The translations under genes were made by a program, and so were the position numbers. A model generated the notes under the pieces. It had not been told where the DNA came from. It worked only from the letters and a program-made list of their open reading frames with translations, and ran no database searches. DNA of 64,000 bases from Caenorhabditis elegans (lineage: Eukaryota > Nematoda > Chromadorea > Rhabditida > Rhabditidae), in NCBI RefSeq assembly GCF_000002985.6, contig NC_003281.10:10354001-10418000 (forward strand). The letters are read 5' to 3'. This document shows positions 24,173 to 36,880 of the stretch, one piece after another. Positions within the stretch are counted from its first letter, which is position 1. Every line of letters begins with the position of its first letter.

Positions 24173-27100
24173 CTCAACTTAACGGTACACCCTTTCTATT
24201 TGAACTTATATTTTCTTACCTAATTGAGATAGAAAATTGCCATCTAACTGAATGTTTCAAAACTTAATTTTTATTTATTTTGCAAAGTGATATTATGCTG
24301 ATCAAAATTTCGTTTGAACTAAGAATTGCCCTTTCTTACCCTCAAAACTCAACAAAGTTAAAATTTCTCCAAATTCTTAATTCTTTTCCTAAATCTCAAT
24401 GCCCTTGTCAAATCCAATTCTCCTCAACTTTTTTTTTGGTAAAATAGGATACGTGGAAATTGGATGCCGAATTTTGAAAGCGGATTAGTGTTGGTGTGCT
24501 GGCTGCTAGCCACGTCTGTGGTTCAGCTGTGCATACTTTAAGGGGTCTGGTGAAATTGATCGTCGTTCATTACTGTATTGTTTTATACACCAGGATACGT
24601 TCTCCGACTGCAGTACTTTAAATTGAAGTCCAAAAAGTTTGTAGAAATTTTTAGAATTTTTTTAGAAATGTCGACTTTTCCGGTATAAAACTTTCTCAAA
24701 AAATTTGAATTTTTTGCTAGTTTTTTTCTCAGAAAATTTGAAGATTCTGCCAAAATATAAGTAATGATTGTATTGCTTTATGGTGTAATTATTAAAATTT
24801 TCAAATTTTGAACAAACTATATAATATGTTCAAATTTTTCTCCCCTCCATTTCCTTGACACAAATTGTTCCAAACTTATATTCTCTTGTAACTTATAACA
24901 TTGCTCAGCCAACATGATCGTTGAGCCCAGAAACTAAAAAAAAACCTTCCAAGTGCGAATTCTTTTCGGCAAACCTCCCCTCTGGGTGTCGGCAAGTAAT
25001 TATTCGGCAAACAGTGCGTATGTGTGTCCACACCAACAACTTTCTGTTCCTGTCATCCGATGTGCTCAATTGTTTTTCAGCTGATGATGTGTTAGAATGA
25101 CGTATTGTTAGGCATTTGCATTTATATAACTGATAACAACCAATGATGATGCAGGTCTTTACACAGTTTTTTGATAAGTTTTTAGTTTTGAAATTTGTCT
25201 TCTTCAAACTTCCGTAGCTCAGCATATCATTCAAAAATATTTAAAATAAAAAATATTTAAAAATCCAAATACTTTTTCCGAACATTTTCTGCCTCTTATC
25301 ACCCAAACTTTGTTGGGTGATCCTGATCAATTTACGTCTCTGCGCATCTTTTTTCACCCCCTATGTTTTTCGGGAACAAGCCTATAGATCGAGAAATGAG
25401 AAATGAAGAGACGGTTTTGTCGTCCGAAAGCTGCTTTCCCCCCAGCCGCTTCCAAAAATGACATTAGACGGGCGATGATTCTTCTTCGCTCCCGAGACAT
25501 TTGTATTCACGTTTTTATGTTTCTTTTGTGTATATTTTATGTCATCTTATTAAACTTTAAGATACATATTTTAAGCTTTAAAAAATATTAAAATAAATTT
25601 TGACGACTTTTTTGAAATTTTAATTTTTCTTTAAAAAATGTTTTCCCCAAACCTTGCCGAAATAAAAAGAACACCCCATTGCTAAATTACTTGTGTACTC
25701 CACGTGGTCAACTTCTCTGCAGAAACTATCAAGTATTTCAAAACTCGCACAGCGAACGGCAACGGCTAGCAACATTTGTTTATTTTTGAGACGTGGCAAG
25801 AGCATACGCATCCTCCAACTAACAATAAATTTGGAGAAATAGCATAGAATGGGTAGAGTCGCAGACATTTCTTTCACCAGATGCATGTGCACAACTGACA
25901 TTGACACTCACCCAGACACACAAACTTCCTTCTTTTTCTAGCGGTGATAGTAGCCAGTTATTGCAAAAATATGGAAAATCTAGCCAAAGTTTTCCGCTTG
26001 CTTTTAATAAAAAAATCGGTTTTCGATACAGGAGTTTTCGAATTTTCTCAAACTTTTAAATTCAACTATAGAATTTATTTAATCAGAAAAAATCTGAAAG
26101 TTCTATAATTTATGGAGTTTTTAGCAATTTTCAATCTAGTTTTTATTTCAATTAAAGTTGTTATTAACCTGCGATTTTTTTTAATTATCTAGTACAACAA
26201 TTTTTGAAGTAATGATCTAGCAGGTAAACTTGTGACAAAATTAAAAAGCGAATTTTTTGGCTAGTTTTAAATTTTTACCAAATTTTGGCATTTTTCAAAA
26301 TATTTACTGATTTCCAAAAGATTATTTATTAATTTGAAAATATCCATTTAACTTGTTTCTTTCAGTAATGGGGGTTACCAAAACCTGCAATTTCACGAAA
26401 AATCATAAGTTTAATTTTTACTTACCACAAAATTTTCAGCATTTAGGAACATGTTCGATTTGAAGCTTCCAATTTTAATTATAGAAAAACCAAAGGTAGT
26501 TGTTATTCTAGTTTTAATTCTCAAAATTTTGAAGACCAAGGTTTCAGTATACTTTTTTTTTAATTCTTATACTAAATTTCAGGAAATTTTTTTTTGCAGA
26601 AAAAAAAAGGAAAAAACATCTTGAGCACAAATATTTTAAATCTTTTGCCAACTCCCAAGCATTTTCACAATACTAATTTTTCATTGCCTGTTCTCCTCCT
26701 CATTTTCTTCTTCCTTCTTCTATTCCTACTCCAACACACTACGCTTCTCCTCCTCCAAATGTCTGTGATCTCTCTCATTCCACACACTATCTCGCATATT
26801 TGAATTCTTCTCATTGCCACAAGGCTCTCGTTTTCCCTTTTTCACTCTCTCTCTATCTCTCTTCGAATTTCCATATTTTCGGTACAAAACCTCTTTTCAT
26901 GCTTGTGTTCCCACTTATTCAAATATTGTCGGTACGATACAGTACTGCAATCTACGTGACTCTGAAAAAGTTTTGATTTTGTTTTTTGCTTTTCTATTTT
27001 GGTTTTCTATGATCTTCTTATCAAAAAATAATCTTAAGTGACAGCATATTGTTCGAATTATTGCCTATATTTTAGAAGTTTAAAATATATTAATTTATTC

Positions 27101-27667
27101 AAAAACAAACCAAGATGTAAGCTTACAAAATAAGGGGGCAAAACATGGTGCATCGACTGAGATTGCTTCACGTATCTTTGTCTCGATGGTTTTTGGATTT
27201 TTTTCTCGAACACCTGTAAACTGATAAAATCTTCATTTTATGTTTTTTTCAATAGTTTTGTAGTTGAACTTATTTTTATATCTTTGAAAAATTAATATAT
27301 AAGGTTCAAAGTTAACGTAGAAAAAAAAGCTACTTATCAAATTATTTGCACAATTTGAAAATTATAGAAATTCTATAAAATCGTGATTAAAATGAGAAGA
27401 ATATTTGTTCACAGTTCAAAATTTTCAGCGAAACATTTTTGAAATATTTTGAAAACTATTGAATATTTTTTCCCTTTATTAGGGCTTTTTATAGCATAAA
27501 AATTGTATTTTTAAAGGCAACGCTCATTAAAATTTTTGAAGAGTCGAGAATATAGTTTTAATTTTTTTTTTTGAAAAGCTGGATTTTGAGATAATTTTTG
27601 AACTGAACTTTAAAAAAGCACCAAAAAATATGCTTATTTTAGTGAATTTTTCCCGTAGTAACCCCTA
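24173..27667. other. Gene-poor DNA upstream of the core-1 galactosyltransferase
   Basis: AT-rich. It includes a GTGTACTCCACGTGG motif at about 25691-25705 and a pyrimidine-rich stretch at about 26690-26890. No coding exon seen; it may hold distal promoter DNA for the downstream gene. Confidence 0.4.
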
Positions 27668-27681
27668 CCCCCCCCCCCCCC
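27668..27681. repeat. 14-base C tract
   Basis: Uninterrupted run of 14 C, about 105 bp upstream of the galactosyltransferase start codon. Confidence 0.9.
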
Positions 27682-27772
27682 TCCCCTTTAATTATTTTTC
27701 CTGTATCTGACGTGAATCTGCTCATTTTTCTAAACCTTCATAATAATTTTTGAAATAAATTCATTACTACAG

Positions 27773-27784
27773 ATGTGCTGTTGA
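27773..27784 (+). promoter_or_regulatory. Four-codon upstream ORF before the galactosyltransferase
   Basis: After the acceptor TACTACAG (ending 27772), ATGTGCTGTTGA is an upstream ORF that stops one base before the main ATG at 27786. It matters only if the mRNA begins at this acceptor. Confidence 0.45.
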
Positions 27785-27785
27785 T

Positions 27786-28647
27786 ATGGCAAACTGGCCA
27801 CGTGTTTCTCCTCTCGCCTACGTGGCGCTTGGCGTTCTTCTCGGTTTGACCATTTCAATAATATCTCAGACGGGAACGGTAGGTGCTTTGTTTTTTTTAT
27901 GGGTTTTGTCTTACTTTAAAAAATACTATTTTTGAAAAATTTTCGAGCGAGACGTGCTAGCGTTCTACAATTTTCTGAGGAAATCAAATTTTCAGACAAC
28001 CTACGACGCTGCCTCACGGATAGCCATACTACGAGCCAACCGAGGGGATCCACAAGTTGACGAGCACGATCATGCACATGGAAATGATCCGGTAAGGATT
28101 TTAAAATATAACTTGGAGTAGTCCATTCTACAAGTGCTACGCACTGCGAATCTGGGAGTCAGGTGCACTTCCTGGTGGTGCTCTCAGAGAGCTTTAGTTT
28201 AAGTCACGTTCGAGTCTGGGACTGTGGCCGATAATAAAATAAAAAATTCAGCTCGGAATTAGACTATAAAAAATATATCAGAAAGTTAATTGTGAACTAC
28301 CGACAACCAACACCAAAACACAAATCCCAACTTTCAGCACGGAGACGAAGAAGTCGACGATCATCACGCGAACTTTGCGCCCGTCCAATTCCATTCCAAC
28401 AACTCATCGCATAGCCATGATGGTGAAAGTCTGATAGCCGACGAAGTTGCGAAGAAGGTTCGCGTCTTCTGTTGGATTCTCACCGGAAAACAGAATCACG
28501 ATAAACGCGCGAAACACGTCAAAGCCACCTGGGCCAAGCGGTGTAATAAGTAGGTTTTTTCAAAAAAATGATCGGTTGTTCACCGCGAAAACTGTTTTAG
28601 AAAATACAAATTGTCCACCTAAAGTATATATATATATATATATAAAA

Positions 28648-28690
<43 letters not shown>

Positions 28691-30761
28691 TTATTCATTT
28701 ATTTATTTACAATTTAATGAACTATGGTTCAAAAAATATTGAATGTGAACAAAAATGATTGGTTTTTAAGTGAAAATGGCAATTTTGGCAGAAAACATTG
28801 GTTTTAAATGGAATTTTTTATTGGAAATTATTGATTCTGTTAATATAAAAGTTATATATATTTTTTTTAGGAAAATATTGATTTGTTTTCAGGTACGTAT
28901 TCATGTCATCAGAAGAGGATGCAGAACTCCCAGCCATCAACCTAAATGTCTCTGAAGGCAGAGATTACTTGTGGGCAAAAACAAAAGGAGCATTCAAATA
29001 CATTTATGACCATCACCTGAACGACTACGACTGGTTCCTGAAAGCCGACGACGATACCTATGTGGTGATGGAAAATCTCCGGTTCATGCTATTGGCTCAT
29101 TCACCGGATGAGCCAATTCACTTTGGATGCAAGTTTAAGCCATTCACACAGGGAGGATATCATAGTGGTGGAGCTGGATATGTGCTCAGTCGGGAGGCAC
29201 TGAAAAAGTAGGATTTCTTCATTTGATTGTTGTCTAACGAGTATTGGTAATTTCAGATTCATTGAAGTAGCGCTGCCGGACAAATCGTTGTGCTCTCAGA
29301 ATCATGGTGGAGCCGAGGATGCGGAGATGGGCAAATGCTTGGAGAAGGTTGGAGTGAAAGCTGGAGATTCCAGAGATGCCGATGGACATCATAGGTTAGT
29401 TGTGATATCTGGAAAATTTGGAATTTTATGTGCAAAAGTGATCTACTTTGATGGTTTATAACAAAATTGACTGAGGTATTACTGGACGATGCACTATGTG
29501 TTTCTCGTTTGCATTTTTCACTTGACATTTGCCAATTAAAATTTTTGGCGTTTCCAGTCGATGCACCATGTTTGCACTGTTCTTTTTGGCAGCTCCAATC
29601 TCAGTTTTCTTTAAGGATAATCATAAATTTCAAATTACAAAACTGTAAAACGATAACTAGTGAAAATTTGATCAGCTGCCAGCTGTTTGATAACATTAAA
29701 AATGTGTACTCCACGTGGAAAAGTACAAATTGTTTTTGGAATCGTCTATCAGCAGAGCGTGTTTTCTGACTTTTTTTCTGAATTTGGGTGAAATCTAACA
29801 GGAAAACGTAGTCAAAATTACTACAAAATGAAATTTAATTTGAAGTTTTTTTCGACTAATTTCATAAAATTTTTTAAACTTAAAAGTTTAAGCATAAATC
29901 TGCAGGGGGAGAGAGAGAGAGGACACCAAAAACATTTTTTGATGAAGCTTGTTCATTAAAAAGCTCTTTTATGAGTTGAGCAACTGGGTTTTCTCTTCCC
30001 GCGAACACGAAGTAATTTTCAGATTCATGCCTTTCGTGCCGGAACATCACTTGTCGCCTGGCCACGTTGACCCCAAGTTCTGGTTCTGGCAGTACACTTA
30101 CTACCCAATGGATCAAGGACCTACGTGTTGCTCTGGTTAGTTGCACTTTTTTTCGAGATTTTCTTTGGTGCTGATCTTCCTACACTGAACCACCGTGCAA
30201 ACAATGCCCTTCCCGAAAGATTGAAAAAACTTTTTTGAAGAGATCAATTGTTTTCTGCATGCAATGCTATTTGCTCAATAATCTTCCATTATTGTTTCCA
30301 GATTACGCAGTCTCCTTCCACTACGTCAACCCGAACTTGATGTATGTGCTCGAGTATCTCATCTATCACTTGAAGCCTTTCGGTGAGTGAAATTGGGGAC
30401 TCAGTGGCCGAGAAATGCAAAACTCGGCCACGGCCACGCAGGGAAAATTGAAACATTTTAGAACACAGAAAAATAGTTATAAAAAAATTTTAGAACACAG
30501 GAAAATAATTATTTTTTAGTAAGAATCTTTTTTTTTTTGATTGAAAAATATTTTGACTCGAATTTTTAATAAAATTTTACAAAATTCGGAAAGAGCTACA
30601 ATTCCACATTTTAGCCTATACAATTTTTCAATTATTCAGGTATCGATCGCGCGATTCGAGTGCCAAAGAACGAAACAATAATCCATACGGCTTATTCGAT
30701 CTCTCGATCCGAACGTGGACAAGACGATGCGTTCCGGGATCGGCCGGAAGTTGCTGTATAA
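27786..30761 (+). CDS. C38H2.2: Core-1 beta-1,3-galactosyltransferase (T-synthase, GT31)
   Basis: Eight exons, 27786-27878, 27996-28091, 28338-28549, 28893-29207, 29257-29394, 30023-30135, 30302-30382 and 30640-30761 (TAA), give 389 residues. The enzyme adds galactose from UDP-Gal to GalNAc-Ser/Thr, making the core-1 O-glycan in the Golgi. Residues 11-27 ([17 protein letters not shown]) form the signal anchor of a type II membrane protein. A histidine- and acid-rich stem follows. The catalytic domain has [11 protein letters not shown] (DDD near 186-188, the metal/UDP site), [13 protein letters not shown] and [10 protein letters not shown], all hallmarks of the C1GALT1 group. The length agrees with the biochemically characterised worm enzyme C38H2.2 as I recall it. 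Introns carry a SINE fragment and an AT microsatellite. Confidence 0.93.
28118..28232 (-). mobile_element. Headless fragment of a tRNA-derived SINE
   Basis: About 110 bp closely similar to the body of the element at 40971-41208: CAAGTGCTACGCACTGCG, TCAGGTGCACTTCCTGGTGG and GGACTGTGGCCGA are shared with few changes. The tRNA-like head is missing. It lies in intron 2, antisense to the gene. Confidence 0.7.
28627..28692. repeat. AT dinucleotide microsatellite
   Basis: Almost uninterrupted TA/AT repeat in intron 3 of the galactosyltransferase. Confidence 0.9.
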
Positions 30762-31626
30762 GCAAATTGTTGTTTTTCTTGCAGTCTATGTTGTTAGATA
30801 TCATTTACCGACTTTTTTGTCCAATACCCGGGTGATTTTCTTCCATTTTTTATTTGTTTTTGTTCCAACTGCTTCGCTTGGGCTTCTCTCTTTCCTTCTC
30901 TCTCTACGTCAATACATTCCATGACTGTTCTCCACCCTAATTGCCGCCTCTTCTGCATTTCTTTCCTCTTTCTCAAGTCATTTGAATTACGGTAGACATT
31001 GCGCGTCAAATCTGATGTATTGGAAATAATTTTCGATGTTTATCAATTGATCAATATATTTGAAAGCCGTCCTGTCTACCAAGGTTCGACTCCCAAAGTG
31101 TTTAGTGAATTGTTTTTTGGATATTTTAGTTTAAAATTTCTGCTTACGGGAATCATCAGAGTTTTACATGTAAATGTGGTTTTTTTAATTCAATTTGAAA
31201 GACGATCGGCCGATCACACCCTGTGCCTTTTCCAATGTTTTGTTTGTTTTTTCTAGTCAATCTTGTTCATTTCTCTCTGTGTGTGGAATTTTTTCTTTTG
31301 AAGAAAATTTATAAAAATAAATTGGCTTTATTATTAACAAACATTGTGCACATGTGCAAGAAAAAAGAGTGAAACTACAGATTTTGATTGAGCAAAACGA
31401 ATATTTACACCGTATGTGGAGGGGGGTTTCAGACGAGAGAAAATTATGTGACTGGAGATAAAAGTAAGGTAAAGCTTACAAATGCACTCTATTGCTAGAA
31501 AAAAGTTGTGGTCTCAGCGGGTATCAAAAAATTGCCAATTAACAAAACATTAATAATATTATTTTCAATTATCTTTCAAACAGACTACACAGGTTAACGT
31601 TAGCGATAGAGCGCGTTTACACCATA
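30762..31626. other. Convergent 3' region
   Basis: 3' UTR of the galactosyltransferase, with AATAAA at 31316-31321, then DNA leading to the stop of the minus-strand tail-anchored gene. Open frames here show no coding character. Confidence 0.5.
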
Positions 31627-32572
31627 TTAGGCGAATGTGACAAGAAGGAGCATAAAAACGACAGCCGTGAAAACTAAGAGGGCTGCTATAATTGCAACCA
31701 TCAAAGAACGACGATGGGTTTCTGGCATTGAACGGACCGCTGTCGGGAGTACTGTAATTGGTGACGCGTCGTCTTTTGGAGGGCTGAAAATTGGAAATTT
31801 TATTTTTCAAAAAAAATCGAAAGTTTGTACTATACTAGGTCTTTTGAAATGAACTGGGATTAAACAACCAGAAATTTAGATTTCTGCATTTAAAATTGGT
31901 TGAAAATACTGAGCAAAATTGTTTTAGGGGCTCAAACTTTGGAGCTGTGCATACCAGGCAGTCTATTGACCTACTAGACCATTTTTGAATCTAAGCTTCA
32001 GATTTATGGGCTCATTTGAGCTGGAAACCTTGTGCAAGCCGGCCATTCAAAATTTTATTTATTTTTTGATTATAGTTAAAAAAGAATGCATGACTCAACA
32101 ATCATAAGATTTGAAAAATGAACAAAAAAACACTGAAAATACATTGATAACGCAAAATCTCTTACCTGATAACAATAAGTGGAGATGAGGAAGGGAAGCG
32201 AGATTGCGGAGACACAGGAACCTGATAATCGGATGATGTTGTCGAGAAGCGAGGGCTCTCGATTCGCTTCTCACGGACTGCTTCGGCTCTGGAAATTGAA
32301 TGCTTAAGAACTGGAATTTCGGGAGTTGTGTGCGGCTCAGAATATTTGAATTGAATTTGCATTTCCTGCCAAAATACAAGCCTTTAATACATTGAGCCAT
32401 GAGCACACGGACCGAAATCAATGTTGCGTAGAAAGCGAAAAAATTGATTAAAAATGACTTACTCTTTAACAATATTCTGATTGAGATATCCTTTCGGTGT
32501 GAAATATCCGCTATTTGCTGCTCCATTCTCAATGGTGGCTGTTGTGCTCGGAACAGGTACAACTGTGTCCAT
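31627..32572 (-). CDS. Small tail-anchored membrane protein, unknown function
   Basis: Three exons, 32572-32463, 32288-32166 and 31783-31627 (TAA), join in phase to 129 residues. It starts MDTVVPVPSTTATIENG. The middle is a hydrophilic Ser/Pro-rich region (RIESPRFSTTSSDYQVPVSP). It ends in a single hydrophobic helix (VAIIAALLVFTAVVFMLLL) three residues from the C-terminus, preceded by HRRS. There is no signal peptide, so it should be tail-anchored with the N-terminus in the cytosol. I do not recognise the family. Splice sites are canonical (GTAAGT donor, TTTCCAG acceptor). A TTTCCAG acceptor lies two bases before the ATG. A further donor GAG|GTGAGT at 32762/32761 suggests an upstream exon that could extend the frame (SPATNRE before MDT) or be a leader. 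Confidence 0.7.
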
Positions 32573-32761
32573 TTCTGGAAAAAAAATTTTAAATTTCTAC
32601 TTAATTAACGCAATGAACGAAACGAAAAGAAAGATGACAGAAAAAAAAAGAAATGGTGTATTACACTGTTTCTCGCCTAAAAAGCGAATCGAGAAACGGG
32701 AAATCAAGTTGCCGTGTAGGTGATGAGAATGATGATGACGTGGCGGAAATTGAAGACTCAC

Positions 32762-32797
32762 CTCTGTTTGTGGCAGGAGAATCTATGGTTTTTAGAG
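32762..32797 (-). other. Possible upstream exon of the tail-anchored gene
   Basis: A perfect donor (GTGAGT) follows 32762 on the minus strand. The preceding bases after a weak CATAG acceptor read SPATNR in the frame that continues into MDTVVPVP. It could be a coding extension or a leader exon; no upstream partner exon was found. Confidence 0.35.
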
Positions 32798-35700
32798 CAA
32801 AAAGTGAGAGATTGAAATCGAGAGATTAAGCACATCATTTTTCAGCGAAAAAAGTTCGAAAAATAACAGAGATCTGGGCGGAGATTATCTTATTGTCCAC
32901 GAGAAAATTGAAAGATACAAACTGCAATTGTCCTCGTGGAGTACAGAAAACCAGGTCAGCCAATAAAATCGGTGACAAAAGACGTTTTAAGAAAATTAAT
33001 TATTTAAATAAAAGCTGATCATTTTTGAACAACGGTAAATTTTAGATATTAGAATTTTGTTGCAATTTTCGGGAATAATTGTGTCTACGAAGAGTGAACA
33101 AAAAAATTTTAATAACATTATTATTCTAGCCTAAAACTGGTTTTAAAAATGAAAACCGACGCTTTTATGAACATGTTTTTTTCTAATTTTTCAGAGAAAA
33201 AACAAGTTCAAAAAGATTAATTTTTATATACAGTTATAGTGTTTTTAAAATTATAAAACCTATGCAATATGCTTTTTTAAACTGTAAAAAGTTTTAAAAC
33301 TATAAAAGGGACGGTAAATTGTCAGAAAAAAAAGTAGGAAACAATTTTTCAATTTTTTCTAAATTTCGATTTTTAAATCACAGTTATGATATACACAAAA
33401 AAAAAATTTTTAATGTGCCTGTGCATAATTTTGGTAAAAACATATAAAAAATTTAAAACTGAAGCATCAGCTTTCCCACGTGGAGTACACAATAGGTGGA
33501 AGCTAGAAAGTCGATTTAAATCAGGTAATCGATAGAACAAGTAAACAACTAAAAAAAGATCAGCCCCACAAAATTTTTTTTTTAAATTTAGGAGAAACAT
33601 TTTGTTCAAATGAAAGATTCACAAAAAAAATTTGATAATTTTTTTTCTCAAAACCTAAATTTGGAGTTTACACTATATGTGCATTTTCTATTCATAGGTA
33701 CAACTAAATTCAATTATTTGATAAGGGTGAATCACTGGGTGAACTACCAAAGTGAAAGCAATGTTGGGGTTGGAGGTAAGCAGAAGGAGACGGAGACCGA
33801 AAAGGAAGAAATTGTACATTTTGTCTGTCTATTGATGATGATGATCGACAAGGTGTTTTTATAGAGAAATATATGTTATAGATTTGCCACGTCATAAGGG
33901 TAGAAAACAATGTTGGAATTTTTACTGGCTTATGACATACTGGAGGGAAATCAGATGTTTACATTTTTTTTTAAATAAAGAATGATTTCATTTCAATTGA
34001 ATTCATAAATATGAAACAACTTTTTTATAAAATTCTGAGCTCAAAAAAATTATTTTCTTTACTTTTTAGTTTTTGGAATTGTCAAAAAGCAAAGGCAAAG
34101 TATTTTACTTTTTCAAAATTAAATTTTTTTCATTTGTAAATTTTATTATAAACCTTTTTTGCTTGATTTGTGTTAATTTTATTACATTTGAATAATGTTA
34201 GCACTTTATTTGAACATTTTGAGATTTTAATTTTTTAAGAAAGTAATTCATTTTTAAAAAGAACCCCTACCGTGTTTTCCGAATTCTTGCCGAAAATTTT
34301 GATTTTTAAGTTTTTAAATCTAAAGCATTTTTTAGTGTTGTTCAAAGAAATTTCTCAAATGATTTCGAATTTTTCAACCTTTTTACAAAAATAAAAAAAA
34401 AGCTCCAAATAAAATTAACAATTTTAAATCAATTACAATAATTCAAACAATAAGGAAATAATTCAATAAAGAATAGCCATCGTGGTAATCACCAATTAAT
34501 GAGTTTAGCAAATAAAATAAAATTTTGTGACGCCCAAAATCAAACCACTAACATCTGGAGAAGTTTTTTTTTTCTGAGTAATAATGATAGGCAATTCGTA
34601 AGAGGGGATACAATAGAGATTGATGAGGTATCTAGAATGGTGTGGGGGAGAAGGGAAAGAGGATTAGAATATATTGGAATGAAAGGAATATGGATAGGAA
34701 GATTTGTGGGTGGTTGTGGTGGTTGATATGAAACTGAAATCGAGATGGAGATTAGAAATAAAAAGAAAACTGTATCAATTCATTGGATATAAGTTTGTCA
34801 TCATGAACTTTTTTTGCGGATGCTATTGGAAAAGGTCAGTAAGATTCAGAGCGTGAAAGGATATAGATAACGAAGGTTTTTTTTAAAGAATAAGGCTTCA
34901 AGGGGGTGAATAATAGAAGCTTGAGAAATCTTGACCACATACGATTTTCGATTCTTCCCTTTTGAAAAAAAAATTCGTCTCAATATTTTTTGATAAATCT
35001 ATAAAATCCCCGTCTTTTTCCTAACATTTTTCTCTCTTTTCAATTTTTTGATATTCAAATAAATCGAAAACCTGGCGACGATCGAAAAAAAAACCCCGCT
35101 ACTTGCAACATGGCCGGGAAAGATACTGTTAAGATCTCTATTTTTGGGAAGTTGGAGCCACAGCATTGTGGAAATATATCATTTTTAGTACCAAAATTGA
35201 AATTCTAAAATGAAATGCCAGCATAAACGAACAGGGACACATAAAATTGAACATTTGAGTTTTTGAAATAAATATTTTCAGACTTTCAGATGGTTTTGTT
35301 TTTGGTTGAAAAACTTTTATCTAGTCTGGTGTTTTGAAATTTTTTTTAAAGATGCTGATCCAATTTTTTCAACAAAATTTTTCGAAAGACAGGTTTTATT
35401 GGTTTTTTTCCGAATATCTTTGCAATAAGGAATTAATCTTTACCCAACAAAAAGATAATATCTACTTTTTTCAATGACATTTATTTCGGTTTTTTTGGGT
35501 CAACAGGAAAATACCGCATTTTGCTGAAATTTTATTTTAGAAACAAAATATTTAGAATTTTTAAAACTGACATCTAAGCTAATGACCGAGATTTCTCCTT
35601 ATAAAAATCCGACTTTTGGTCCAATAAAAGCTTAAAATCTTCATTTTAAAAACACATGTAAATCCGAAAAACAAAATTGATGTAGATGGGCAGAAAATCT

Positions 35701-36829
35701 GTTTCTACTCTCACCACCCAAATCTCTGACTCTCTAGTTAATCCACTTCCCACGAAGAATTTTCTTCGATTTTTGAATTATACATAAATGTATCCAAAAA
35801 TAGAAGAGCAGAGGGGGTTTCGCAAGAAACGGAAATTAAATGATCTTCGTGTCATAAACATCTTGATAAGCAGGTGCTTCTTATCATTAAGCTCCCACTG
35901 AGATAATTTTGTTTTCGAGATTTTGGGGGCATCGGAAAGAGCTCTTAATTTGTAGTGAGTCAATTGAGCACTTAGCACAAAGATTTGGTGATAATTGAAA
36001 AAAAATTACCACATTTAAATTTCGGGTGGCTGCAAAAAAAATTTGGTCTCCCTCATAAATGTGAATGTTCTTTAAAACTCCTTTAAAACAAATAAATACT
36101 GAAAACTTCCAATTTTTAAATTTTCTATATATTTTAGAATGCCAAGTCACTAGGCTGTCAGGGAAACATTTTAAAAAATAGAATATTCACTGAAAAAAAA
36201 TTGAAAAATGAAAAAAAAAAGTCGAATCAAAATCCAAATCTATAAGTCTTAAAATACCTGGAAATGGCAATCGATTGTACTTGTTAGCTCCAATTTTTTA
36301 TTGTCACTGAATACATCATTCTTCCCTTCAATTGGCCTTCTATTGACGCTTTATTTCTTAAGTTATTTTGATTTAAAAAACATAATAATTCCTGGATTAC
36401 ATATACTATAGTTTGTATTCTGCTGGGATTTTAGAAAAATCACGAAACACTAAAATTGTACGAGAGGAGTTCAATGGGTCAATTTGCAAAATTTTTGTCA
36501 TTATTTCTTTGAAGTCTTACAGAATTTTGAGTGAGAAGAAGCCGAAAAAAATAGTCTGGAAATGAAAAAAAAATACGTAGATTTTTTCGGTCGAGTCATT
36601 GCATAAAAAATTTATAACTGTCTGCCTTTTGATGACGCTTTCCATTTTTTTTTAGATTTTTTAAACAGATTTTGGGGGGAAAACAAAAATAACTGAAATG
36701 TTTTAACTTCCTGTTTTTTTAGAGGTCTAACTCGGTAGAAAAATACCAGATTTTACACAGGATTCGTAAAATCGGTTTTTATAATTGCTATTAATGTAAT
36801 GTTGCCAAAAAAAGTAAATTAGCAACGCG
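32798..36829. other. AT-rich intergenic DNA, no gene seen
   Basis: Long AT-rich stretch. Motifs related to GTGTACTCCACGTGG occur on the minus strand at about 32933-32945 and 33476-33490. Open frames at 33710-33910 and 34499-34726 lack splice partners and coding bias. Confidence 0.45.
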
Positions 36830-36880
36830 AGCGGCCGACACTTCGCGGGTTTCTAGCTCCTGAAATGTCGGCTGCTCAAT
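36830..36880. repeat. CCGACA palindrome, intergenic copy
   Basis: GCGAGCGGCCGACACTTCGCG...GAAATGTCGGCTGCTC forms an imperfect inverted repeat like the copy at 17092. Confidence 0.65.

Noticed and set aside
32166..32386. Longer middle exon of the tail-anchored gene using a TTAAAG acceptor
   Set aside because: Phase also works, but the canonical TTTCCAG acceptor before 32288 gives a cleaner model.
33710..33910. Minus-strand frame with a TATAAAA upstream, as a first exon of the tail-anchored gene
   Set aside because: No donor could be joined in phase to the exon near 32762; too weak.
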